A program made the translations under genes and the position numbers. A stretch of DNA of 10,108 bases from Tangfeifania sp. (GTDB lineage Bacteria > Bacteroidota > Bacteroidia > Bacteroidales > Prolixibacteraceae), in contig JAGYMR010000081.1 in NCBI GenBank assembly GCA_018400515.1, positions 1-10,108 on the forward strand. Reading direction: 5' to 3'. Positions 1 through 7,082 of the stretch are shown here, in pieces. The notes below the pieces were generated by a model. It made no database searches. It saw nothing but the letters and a program-made list of their open reading frames with translations, and was not told the DNA's origin. How positions within the stretch are numbered: position 1 is the first letter of the stretch; every line of letters starts with the position of its first letter.

Positions 1-6
1 TTACCT

Positions 7-27
7 CCGGGAGCATCCCGGCTTTTT
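7..27 (+). terminator. Rho-independent terminator of an upstream plus-strand gene
   Basis: A perfect 6-bp GC-rich stem (CCGGGA at 7-12 pairing with TCCCGG at 16-21, loop GCA) is followed by CTTTTT at 22-27. The T-run lies only on the plus-strand 3' side, so the hairpin should end a plus-strand transcript that begins left of the window. It also separates that transcript from the CHAD gene. The upstream gene itself is not visible. Confidence 0.6.
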
Positions 28-35
28 GCCCTGCC

Positions 36-66
36 TTCGGTTTTCCTGAAATTATTGTTAATTTTG
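36..66 (+). promoter_or_regulatory. Putative Bacteroidetes-type promoter of the CHAD gene
   Basis: TAATTTTG at 59-66 matches the Bacteroidetes primary-sigma -7 element TAnnTTTG exactly. TTCG at 36-39, 19 bases upstream, is one mismatch from the TTTG -33 element. Transcription would start near base 70, leaving a short leader before the ATG at 88. The -7 box is exact, but the -33 box is imperfect and an AT-rich stretch can produce such a match by chance. Confidence 0.45.
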
Positions 67-79
67 ACTTTCCTGAAAT
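42..79 (+). repeat. 11-bp direct repeat flanking the -7 box (possible operator)
   Basis: TTTCCTGAAAT occurs at 42-52 and again at 69-79, 27 bases apart. Each copy contains a small dyad (TTTC-CT-GAAA). One copy lies between the putative -33 and -7 boxes and the other lies at the expected transcription start, which is where a repressor would bind. Binding by any regulator is inference. Confidence 0.35.
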
Positions 80-87
80 AATTTCTT

Positions 88-954
88 ATGATTCAAAATG
101 CAGGGGAAAAATTGAGCGGAGTCATTTTTCACCAGGTGGAAAAAGGGGAGTATTTTTGCACAGCCGAAAATATTTCTCCCAATCAGGCGGTTCATGAATT
201 GCGAAAATTATTTAAACGTTTAAGGGCCCTTTTAAGGTTTTATCATTCGGTTCCGGAAAATGACCTGAAAACGCTCCGGGATGAGATGAAACATTTTGGT
301 AGGCTCCTTTCTCCCTTGCGGGAATCATTCGTGAATGCCCGTCTTTTTGAAAATGAGCTCCGGGCAAAGAGCATTGTTCCTGAGCGAAAAATGCGGTGGG
401 CCAGCGAGCAATTTTTTTTGAAGAACAAAAAGTTGGTTGGCAGCAGCCTTGGGGATCAATCCGTATGCCATTCCATCCGGCCATTTTTGAGCCGTTTCGA
501 ATCACGCCTGGAAGCCGCCGGAAGCAGGAAAATCACCGCCCCACAGATCATCTCCGAACTCAACCACTCGTACCAAAAAGGATTTTATCTTTTCGGGGAG
601 TTGACCGATCATCCTTCGGCAGAAGCAATGCATTCCCTCCGGAAGAAACTGAAACGGCTCTATTACCAGCTGGATTTTGTCCGGTTTTTTCACCCAAAAT
701 ATTTTAAACTGAAAAGTGAGCAGCTCAACCTGATTAACGATCAACTGGGCAATGACCATGACCTGCATGTCTTGTCGGAAGAGATGCTATCGGAAGATTA
801 TGGTTTCTCCGGGGAAGAGAAGCTTCTTCTGAAAAATCAGGTGGAGCATTTGCGCGAATTGAATCAGTTAAAATTGCGCCCCCGGCTGAAGCAGTTTTTT
901 TCTGAAACCCCGGAAGCCTTCAACCAAAAATCCGCCCGTTTAATGCAGCATTAG
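88..954 (+). CDS. CHAD domain-containing protein
   Basis: This 288-residue protein is built almost entirely of a CHAD (conserved histidine alpha-helical) domain. Two helical halves are visible. The first has VHELRKLFKRLR at residues 35-46 and a degenerate partner around 72-90. The second has MHSLRKKLKRLYYQ at 181-194 followed by LNLINDQLGNDHDLHVL at 213-229, which carries the LGxxxD pattern typical of the family. Basic residues and the conserved histidines line the inferred groove. CHAD domains are known to bind inorganic polyphosphate, and some associate with polyphosphate granules or sit fused to CYTH phosphatases; no CYTH domain is present here. There is no signal peptide or membrane segment, so it should be cytoplasmic. 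The ATG at 88 has no strong Shine-Dalgarno, as is usual in Bacteroidetes, and sits just downstream of the putative promoter. It is a monocistronic unit converging on the next gene. Family assignment is firm; the exact role is unknown. Confidence 0.85.
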   Translation: MIQNAGEKLSGVIFHQVEKGEYFCTAENISPNQAVHELRKLFKRLRALLRFYHSVPENDLKTLRDEMKHFGRLLSPLRESFVNARLFENELRAKSIVPERKMRWASEQFFLKNKKLVGSSLGDQSVCHSIRPFLSRFESRLEAAGSRKITAPQIISELNHSYQKGFYLFGELTDHPSAEAMHSLRKKLKRLYYQLDFVRFFHPKYFKLKSEQLNLINDQLGNDHDLHVLSEEMLSEDYGFSGEEKLLLKNQVEHLRELNQLKLRPRLKQFFSETPEAFNQKSARLMQH

Positions 955-968
955 GGGATACGCCCCTT

Positions 969-1012
969 CCCGGGCCAGGGATAATCCCGGCTGCCACAGG
1001 CATTGGCCTTTT
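969..1012 (+). terminator. Weak hairpins after the CHAD gene, possible terminator
   Basis: Two short inverted repeats follow the CHAD stop codon. CCGGG at 970-974 can pair with CCCGG at 986-990, and AGGC at 998-1001 pairs with GCCT at 1006-1009 ahead of a short T-run ending at 1012. Each stem is only 4-5 bp, so termination here is possible but not well supported. Confidence 0.25.
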
Positions 1013-1022
1013 CCCGGTGGTT

Positions 1023-1045
1023 GCAGGGGGTTAAAATCCCCCTGC
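1023..1045 (-). other. Perfect 8-bp inverted repeat across the stop codon of the barrel-protein gene
   Basis: GCAGGGGG at 1023-1030 pairs perfectly with CCCCCTGC at 1038-1045 around a 7-base loop that holds the TAA stop (1031-1033) and the final Phe codon of the minus-strand gene. It sits in the convergent region and could act as a bidirectional transcription or mRNA 3'-end structure. Neither side is followed by a T-run, so it is not a classical rho-independent terminator. Confidence 0.4.
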
Positions 1046-4000
1046 TGAGAGATGCAATCCGAGGGTGCCGGTTTTCCTGCGCTGAAAAGTTAAAGCGTAA
1101 TAAGGCTCCAGAATGATGGCGCCGAAGAGGTTTAAGCGAACAGCCAAACCGGCGCTGAATATGGGGATATGCTCTTCTCCCCGGGTGGGTTTCCATTTGA
1201 ATGCAATGTCGTTAAAATCGGACCAGATCAATCCGCCGTCGGCAAAAAGCACCAGGTCGCTGAAAAACATTCTTGATTTGATCAGGGCTAACCGTTTGGG
1301 GCCCGACAAAGGATAGCGGTACTCTGCATTGGCGACGATCATTTTACTTCCTGCCAGGTTATTGACACTTAAAGCATTTTCGGAGGTGCTCTGGGTTTTG
1401 CTTAAAGACCTGAAATTGTATCCCCGCACATAATATTCCTGTCCCAGGAACATGGGGTATAAATCCTCCGAACTTCTGCCATAACGGCCATAATGCATAA
1501 TACGAAATCCCACGCTGGCCGGGGGGAACATGTAATACTTGCGAAAGTCGGTCAGAAATCCCCAATAGCCCACTTCGCCAAAGGTTTTATCCACCTGGAA
1601 GCGGTAGCGGAATCCCCGCATGGGCGAGGTCAGGCCAAAGTCGGAATCATCGCCCACATAAGCCAGGTAAGAGCGGTAAACAAAAAAAGATTCGGGGGCT
1701 TCTACCTGCTGCGATTTTCTTCCGAGCCGGATGTTCCCGTAGAAATAGTTGTTGATGCTGTCATACCGGAAGCTGTACATGCTGGCTGTAAGCCCTCCTT
1801 CGAACCTTAATTTTTTGGAAAGGGGATATTGGCCCATGACGCCCAGTTCGTCCTCGAAGATCCGTTGTTCCAGCAAAACAAGGTTTCTTACCGGAACGTT
1901 TTCCCCCTCTATCTCCAGCGAGTCGGGTTTAATAAATGCCGCCGATGAGCGGTAGGGGGCATGGCTGTAAGATAAACCCCAGTTGAACCGCTCCCGCTGC
2001 CTCATGTAATAGACCTGCCCGGCAATGTCATATATTTTGCCCTGTAACTGGAGCGCGGTCATTACAATGTTTCTTTTGAGGATGTCGCTGAACATCATGC
2101 TGATCCCCCCGGCCATGCCGGTGCCATACCGGCTGGCCCCAACGCCGATGCCCGGACTCCCGATGTTTTCCAGTTTGAATTCGGGGTCGTAGGGGGTAAA
2201 ATCAAATCTGGTGGTATCGGTTTTGGGATATTCCCGGAGCATCTCATTTACCAGAAGGGGGGGACCCTCTTTTTCGACCGAGATGATTTTTGCCGCCTCC
2301 CGGTTTACATCCTCTGAAGTGAACAGGGGGCCATCAAGATTGGAAAGTTTTTCCCGGCATATCCGGTATCCGTCATCCGAATAATGAACATAGACAATCT
2401 CTTCGCTGCCCCGTGAGATATCAAAACAGGGAGAAAGCTTTGAAATCCCGCTGACCCCGGTTTTCAGATCCGTTATTTTCCGGACAGTTCCCTGTTCCGT
2501 TTCATAACGGTATATGTTGCGGTAACCGTCGGCATTGGATACGAAGTAGATCTCTGAACCGTCGGGGGAGTACCTCGGATTGATGATGTCGGCTCCTTCC
2601 AGGATGTTAAGGGTGTTTATGGTTCCTGTATTCAGATTATAAACAGCCATCCGGTAATGGCCGTATTTTATTTCATGGAAATCCGTTCCCCCTTCCCGGT
2701 CGGTGATAAATACGATCTTAGAACCATCAGGGGACCAGTGGGGCTGGAGATCGGCATATTTATCATCGGTCAGTTGTTCAAGCTTTTGGGTTTCCAAATG
2801 GTAGAGGTACAGGTCGCTGTTGCCGTTGCTGAGGCCCGACAGGAGCATCTTCTTCCCGTCAGGCGACCACTCCGGATTGTTAAACGATTCGAGGGAATCC
2901 GGTTCGATGGTTTTTACGATTTTTCCCTTTTCAAGACTTACGATCTGTAATTTGTTTTGCCCTTCACTAAAACTGGTGAGCGCAAATTGTTTTCCGTTGG
3001 GATTCCATGTTCCCGCCGACTCCAGGAAACTGTATGCATCAATGTGAGAACCCCGGATTACCTTGGTGAGCTGCCGGGTGATCTTTTTTTTCCCCACATT
3101 CCCCAGGTAATAGTCGATCGAAATGACATTCTTATCCGAAATAAAAACCATGTTTTCTCCGTCGGGACTCAACGACGGGGCAATGTTGATCTTTCCGGCA
3201 TTGGAAACATCAAAAATAACCTCTCCCGAATGGTCTTCCTTATCTTTCACGAATGGTGTGTGGGTTTGTTTCAGGGCCTCTTTCCATAAAGTTGAGAGTG
3301 AATCGGGGGCATGACCGGTAATTTTTTCCAGCGATTTTTTATACCCGCGTTTAGCCGTTGTAAATAACAACGGACGGATGATCCCGTCGCCATACATTTC
3401 GGTCATATAGCTCCAGAAAACATGGCCGTAGCGGTAAGGAAAATATTCACCGGGCCGCTTGGTCATCTGTTTGAATGTGGGTATATCATCCTGAATGAGG
3501 GCATCCCGCATCCACATGGCGGTTTTGACATCCTCATGACCGATGGACAGGTATTCGGCCAGTCCTTCGATCATCCACAGGGGCACATTGTTGGTCGACC
3601 GCAAACCAAGGCTGTCGCTCTCCTTAAACATTTGGTATTGAAAAACGTGCACTAACTCGTGTCCCAGCACGTGGTTGGTTTCACTGTTCGAAGGAGAAAA
3701 CGGCATGACCACCCGTTTCCGGTATCCTTCCGTAACTCCGCCGGTTCCTACGCCAATCTGGCTCCCGATCACGGTGGTCTGTTGAAAATCGGGGTGGTTG
3801 TTGTAAAGGATGACCGGGTTTTTCTTTTTGAGGGTATCAAGGAATATGTTCTGGTGGCGCAGGTACCATCGCTCGCATAGCTGTGCGAACTCCCTGATCC
3901 GTTCTTGATTTTCAGTATAGTGGTAAATTTTAAAATGCGGGGATTCGTACACTTTAAAATCAAAAACTTCATAATTGACTTTGTTTTTTCCAAAGTATTG

Positions 4001-4072
4001 GGCTCTCGTCGCAAATGGCCCGGCCAATAACAGTATAATAAAGAAAATGAAGGGAAGTAAATTTTTTTTCAT
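1031..4072 (-). CDS. Secreted peptidase-like / TolB-type propeller / Omp85-like outer membrane barrel protein
   Basis: With the start at 4072 the product has about 1013 residues. Residues 1-24 form a clear signal peptide (MKKNLLPFIFF core, cleavage likely between Ala24 and Gln25). A peptidase-MA-like domain follows: HELVH at 138-142 is the zinc-binding HExxH, and Glu169 in WMIEGLAEY is the probable third ligand. About residues 290-550 carry repeated SPDG-type PD40/WD40-like blades, as in TolB propellers. From about residue 640 to the end the sequence looks like a transmembrane beta-barrel of the BamA/TamA/D15 (Omp85) type, with VRGY near 881-884 matching the L6-loop motif and a C-terminal Phe typical of outer membrane proteins. 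No POTRA domain was recognised. The frame is open up to 4225, but those 51 extra codons would bury the signal peptide. Role is inferred: a barrel-anchored peptidase or envelope assembly factor. No substrate can be named. It appears to be transcribed alone. Confidence 0.85.
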   Translation of the reverse strand: MKKNLLPFIFFIILLLAGPFATRAQYFGKNKVNYEVFDFKVYESPHFKIYHYTENQERIREFAQLCERWYLRHQNIFLDTLKKKNPVILYNNHPDFQQTTVIGSQIGVGTGGVTEGYRKRVVMPFSPSNSETNHVLGHELVHVFQYQMFKESDSLGLRSTNNVPLWMIEGLAEYLSIGHEDVKTAMWMRDALIQDDIPTFKQMTKRPGEYFPYRYGHVFWSYMTEMYGDGIIRPLLFTTAKRGYKKSLEKITGHAPDSLSTLWKEALKQTHTPFVKDKEDHSGEVIFDVSNAGKINIAPSLSPDGENMVFISDKNVISIDYYLGNVGKKKITRQLTKVIRGSHIDAYSFLESAGTWNPNGKQFALTSFSEGQNKLQIVSLEKGKIVKTIEPDSLESFNNPEWSPDGKKMLLSGLSNGNSDLYLYHLETQKLEQLTDDKYADLQPHWSPDGSKIVFITDREGGTDFHEIKYGHYRMAVYNLNTGTINTLNILEGADIINPRYSPDGSEIYFVSNADGYRNIYRYETEQGTVRKITDLKTGVSGISKLSPCFDISRGSEEIVYVHYSDDGYRICREKLSNLDGPLFTSEDVNREAAKIISVEKEGPPLLVNEMLREYPKTDTTRFDFTPYDPEFKLENIGSPGIGVGASRYGTGMAGGISMMFSDILKRNIVMTALQLQGKIYDIAGQVYYMRQRERFNWGLSYSHAPYRSSAAFIKPDSLEIEGENVPVRNLVLLEQRIFEDELGVMGQYPLSKKLRFEGGLTASMYSFRYDSINNYFYGNIRLGRKSQQVEAPESFFVYRSYLAYVGDDSDFGLTSPMRGFRYRFQVDKTFGEVGYWGFLTDFRKYYMFPPASVGFRIMHYGRYGRSSEDLYPMFLGQEYYVRGYNFRSLSKTQSTSENALSVNNLAGSKMIVANAEYRYPLSGPKRLALIKSRMFFSDLVLFADGGLIWSDFNDIAFKWKPTRGEEHIPIFSAGLAVRLNLFGAIILEPYYALTFQRRKTGTLGLHLSAGGF

Positions 4073-4567
4073 GGCGTTTATCTGTTTTTTTGTTTTTTCA
4101 AAGGCGTATCCCGGAACCCTTATGATTTTTTCCTGCTTTCGCCTAAACAATGGGGCTATGCGGTGGTAGTGCCCGCTCCCGGAAAGAACAGGATGCCCCT
4201 TCCTCATGTGTTGATATAAACACAAGAATTGGACAAAAATGACGGCCTGCAGAGGTTTTTTTTTATTTATTATACTGGTTTACAAATGTTTGTGTGTTTT
4301 CGGGGCAATCCTTTTACTCCCCCCGGATGGGCTGAACGTTACTGGAATTATGTGGAAATTTTTCCCATTTGAGGAAAAAAGCTACAAATAAGCAGGGAAA
4401 AGGATGATTGTTTTCCGGGTTCCGGATTCCGGGAGAAGGGCGATGGCATTTCCGCTTCTGTCATTTGATTTTCAGCCCCTTCCCGGTGAAAGCGTAGAGA
4501 AAGGCCAAAGGGGATTCCCATGGCAGGAACACTCCGGAGGATGAATATTTTCAGCCACAGGGGGCCG
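4073..4567. other. Long intergenic region without a convincing gene
   Basis: About 495 bases separate the barrel-protein start from the symporter stop. The 153 bases next to the start are open in the barrel gene's frame, but the encoded residues look non-coding and precede a clear signal peptide. The stretch includes a T9 run (4256-4264), a 7-bp AT-rich inverted repeat (TTTTTCC at 4359-4365 with GGAAAAA at 4373-4379), and three tandem TTCCGGR heptamers (4413-4433). It must contain the barrel gene's promoter, but no clean TTG/TAnnTTTG pair on the minus strand was found. No strong terminator for the symporter transcript was found either. Confidence 0.5.
4413..4433. repeat. Three tandem TTCCGGR heptamers
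   Basis: TTCCGGG, TTCCGGA and TTCCGGG follow each other without a gap in the intergenic region downstream of the symporter gene. CCGG is self-complementary, so the array can form small alternative hairpins. No function is evident. Confidence 0.45.
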
Positions 4568-5992
4568 TCAGGGATTGGCTTTTTGCTGCTGGCTCCTCCG
4601 GAATTGTTGCTTTACCAGGAAGTTGCCAAGGGCTGCCAGTGTCAGGAGGATCATCAAAAACAGGTCGGTGCGGAAGGGACCGGCATTTGCCGGAAGAATT
4701 CCTGTCTGGGAAAGAATAAAAGCGCCCAGTCCTAATCCCGACATGAGGATCATGAACCAGCCCTGGGGTTTTTTGGTAAGGATGGCCAGGATTACCAACG
4801 GGCCTGTCATCGCTGTACCTGCAAAACTTGTCCGGGCCAGCAATACAAGCTGGTCGGAGGAGAGCAACGAAAAGACCAGTGAAGCCACTGCAAAAATGAT
4901 AATGGCGATGCGAATGGGCAGCAGGGATTCGCTCCTTTTTTTACTGACCAGTCCGCGCAGTTCATTACCCAGGGCAAAAAGCTGCGAATCGGAGGTCGAC
5001 ATGGCTGCCGCAAAAAGGCCAATGATCGCAGCCGCTCCAATGATCCCGGCCTGGTCATGGAGCAGCACATGCCCGAGAAAGTCAGGGACAGAAGCATCCG
5101 GATAAAGGAGCGCTCCGTACAATCCTATGATGATGGTGGGGAAAATCACCAGAATGGCAAAAGTTCCTACTGCTACTGCCATGCGGTGCATTTTCCGGGT
5201 GTTTTTCATGATTACCAGCCGGGTGGAAAGTTGGGGCTGGGTGACCGGAATCATCAAAATGGCCAGAAAAGAAGCGATTAAAAACTGGGCGTTTAACAGT
5301 CCCCGGGGACCGGGCGTTGAAAGCAATGCCGGCCGGGCGGTTTCCACCCGGGAGAACATTTCCGCCCAGCCGCCCAAGTAGTTGAGGCAGGTAAAGGCGA
5401 TCACCCAAACCACAATGAGCAGCAGGGTGCCCTGCATGAAATCGGCGTAAATGATAGCTTTTAATCCGCCCAGCTCAGAATACAGCAACATCACCACCAC
5501 AATCAGCAGCGACCAGCTCCAGGCCGGGAGGGCAGTCGGAAAGGCCTGCACCAGGAAAATAGCAACTCCCCTGATCTGGATGGCCACATAGGGAACAAGG
5601 AAAATAAATGCTCCCAGGAAGTAGATGTAGCCGGCCCATTTGTTTTGATAACAGTTTTGAAGCAACCCCGACATCCCCCGGAACCCTTTCTCAGCAACCT
5701 TCTTCCGGAGGTGATACCCAAACCAGACAATGAGAAATACCATGGCCGCATCGGAAAAAGCCAGAAATATCCAGGCACCAATGCCATGTGTCCTGGAAAA
5801 ATCGGGCATCCCCATGAGGGTGAAGGTGCTGAAAAGGGTGGCGGCAAATGTCATAAACCCCAGTACAAGTCCGACATTGGAGCCCGCCATCATAAAGTCT
5901 TCGTTGGACTTTATTTTCCGCCGCGATCGCCAGGAGAGGAGAAACAGAATGGAAATATAAACGGCCCCGACAATGAAAAGGTATTTTAGCAT
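4568..5992 (-). CDS. Sodium:solute symporter (SSS family) permease
   Basis: This 474-residue, strongly hydrophobic protein belongs to the solute:sodium symporter family (TC 2.A.21), whose usual length is about 450-550 residues. It should lie in the inner membrane with about 13 helices. Family hallmarks are an N-terminal helix followed by a basic loop and KSNEDFMMAG (28-37), the YSELGGLKAIIYADFMQG stretch at 171-188, and AAAMSTSDSQL at 328-338. The last corresponds to the helix whose Ser/Thr residues coordinate sodium in characterised members. The start at 5992 lies 23 bases after the stop of the small membrane protein gene, so the two are almost surely cotranscribed. As the last gene of a cluster of sugar-active enzymes, it probably imports the sugar or uronate that those enzymes process. 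Substrates in this family range from sugars to amino acids, sialic acid and carboxylates, so specificity cannot be read from sequence. Confidence 0.88.
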   Translation of the reverse strand: MLKYLFIVGAVYISILFLLSWRSRRKIKSNEDFMMAGSNVGLVLGFMTFAATLFSTFTLMGMPDFSRTHGIGAWIFLAFSDAAMVFLIVWFGYHLRKKVAEKGFRGMSGLLQNCYQNKWAGYIYFLGAFIFLVPYVAIQIRGVAIFLVQAFPTALPAWSWSLLIVVVMLLYSELGGLKAIIYADFMQGTLLLIVVWVIAFTCLNYLGGWAEMFSRVETARPALLSTPGPRGLLNAQFLIASFLAILMIPVTQPQLSTRLVIMKNTRKMHRMAVAVGTFAILVIFPTIIIGLYGALLYPDASVPDFLGHVLLHDQAGIIGAAAIIGLFAAAMSTSDSQLFALGNELRGLVSKKRSESLLPIRIAIIIFAVASLVFSLLSSDQLVLLARTSFAGTAMTGPLVILAILTKKPQGWFMILMSGLGLGAFILSQTGILPANAGPFRTDLFLMILLTLAALGNFLVKQQFRRSQQQKANP

Positions 5993-6015
5993 GGTTTTTA
6001 TTCAGGTTTCAGAAT

Positions 6016-6240
6016 TCAATCATCGTTTAAATGCACTTTCCCGCCAATGTATGTCAGAATGACCAGTGCGATGGTAATTAAAATGCTTATCCACAGGGTG
6101 TAGGGCATGCAGAACAGCCGGGGTGCTGTTTTTCCCGGGGAGATGACCAGCGGGGTGAACGTGATCACGACCAGAATAAAAGCCACGGCAGCAGTGATCC
6201 TCCAGTAGATCTTTTTTCTTTTATCAGGTTGCTTTTGCAT
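6016..6240 (-). CDS. Small two-helix membrane protein, DUF3311-like, partner of the symporter
   Basis: The 74-residue product has a basic N-terminus (KQPDKRKKIYWR), one hydrophobic segment at about 12-33, a short loop with PRLFCMPYTLW at 40-50, and a second hydrophobic segment to about 66. This layout and the P-x-LFxMP-x-x-x-W pattern resemble DUF3311-type small proteins, which are commonly encoded next to SSS symporters. Here it sits directly upstream of such a symporter with a 23-base gap. It is probably an inner-membrane accessory subunit that helps the permease assemble or function, by analogy with other transporter small subunits. That role is inferred from position and topology only. 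The ATG at 6240 follows an A-rich leader. Confidence 0.65.
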   Translation of the reverse strand: MQKQPDKRKKIYWRITAAVAFILVVITFTPLVISPGKTAPRLFCMPYTLWISILITIALVILTYIGGKVHLNDD

Positions 6241-6298
6241 TTTTTTATTGTTGGGTTATTACTGTCTTTTTGCCCCGGAAGGGCTTCCTGCCTTCTGA

Positions 6299-7069
6299 TT
6301 ACAACCGTTGTATGGTCATTCCTCCGTCCACCATGACTGCATGACCGGTGGAATAGGGGAGCATTCCGGAGGCCATGGCTGCTGCCACTTTTCCGACATC
6401 TTCGGGAAGCCCCCAGCGCTTTTGGAGGCTTAACCCCTCCGCAAACAACCGGTCATACTTTTGAGTAACTCCCGCGGTCATATCGGTTTTTATGATGCCC
6501 GGCTGAATTTCATATACGGGAATGTCAAATTCTCCCAGCCGGGCGGCCCAAAGCTTGGTTGCCATGGCAATACCCGCCTTTGAAATGCAGTATTCGCCCC
6601 GGTTCACCGACGCCATTGTTGCCGAAACAGAGGAGATGTTGATGATGCAGCAGGAGAATGCCGGATCTTCTTTTTTCCGGGATACCATGTGGTTGGCAAA
6701 AAGCTGGGTCAGGAACCAGGGCCCTTTTAAATTCACATCCATGACTTCATCGTAAATATCTTCGGTTGCTTCAAGGATGTCTTTCCGCTCCCGGGGAGAG
6801 ATGCCGGCGTTGTTTACCAGCACGTTCAGCCGGCCCCGTCGGGCAAGGACTTCCCTGTATATGTCCTGCCGGTCCGCTGCTTTGGAAACATCTCCCTGAA
6901 CGTAGATCACTTCGGAGCCCGATGCCCGCAATTCTTCGAGCACCGGTTGCACGGATGTTTCATCCCGCATTCCGTTAATGGCCAGATTGAAACCTGCCCG
7001 GGCCAGTTCTCTGGCAATGCCCAGTCCGATGCCCCGGGATCCACCGGTAATAAGTGCTGTTTTGTCCAT
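6299..7069 (-). CDS. Short-chain dehydrogenase/reductase (SDR), 3-ketoacyl-ACP-reductase-like
   Basis: With the start at 7069 the product has 256 residues, the normal size of a classical SDR. The NAD(P)-binding Rossmann motif TGGSRGIG is at 8-15, NNAG at 86-89, and the catalytic tetrad can be placed at Asn113, Ser147, Tyr160 and Lys164 (YCISK). PGIIKTDM and a C-terminal VDGGMTIQRL complete the family pattern. Arg35 after the second strand may favour NADPH, but this is a weak inference. Proteins of this type are often labelled 3-ketoacyl-ACP reductase, yet the setting among a glycosidase, a Gfo/Idh/MocA enzyme and a symporter points to oxidation or reduction of a sugar or sugar acid. A KduD-like step on a ketodeoxyuronate is one candidate. 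The start lies 13 bases after the stop of the oxidoreductase gene. An upstream in-frame ATG at 7195 would overlap that gene and add 42 unrelated residues, so it was not used. Confidence 0.88.
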   Translation of the reverse strand: MDKTALITGGSRGIGLGIARELARAGFNLAINGMRDETSVQPVLEELRASGSEVIYVQGDVSKAADRQDIYREVLARRGRLNVLVNNAGISPRERKDILEATEDIYDEVMDVNLKGPWFLTQLFANHMVSRKKEDPAFSCCIINISSVSATMASVNRGEYCISKAGIAMATKLWAARLGEFDIPVYEIQPGIIKTDMTAGVTQKYDRLFAEGLSLQKRWGLPEDVGKVAAAMASGMLPYSTGHAVMVDGGMTIQRL

Positions 7070-7082
7070 CTTGGTATGATCG

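Noticed and set aside
4073..4225. In-frame 51-codon N-terminal extension of the barrel protein
   Set aside because: The extension reads as random sequence and would place a strong signal peptide internally, so the start at 4072 was chosen.
4243..4264. T9 run after CCTGCAGAGG as a plus-strand terminator
   Set aside because: The stem is only about 3 bp and no plus-strand gene lies upstream for it to end.
4575..5105. Plus-strand open frame of 176 codons opposite the symporter
   Set aside because: It lies wholly antisense to a clear SSS permease and its product is low-complexity with no recognisable domain.
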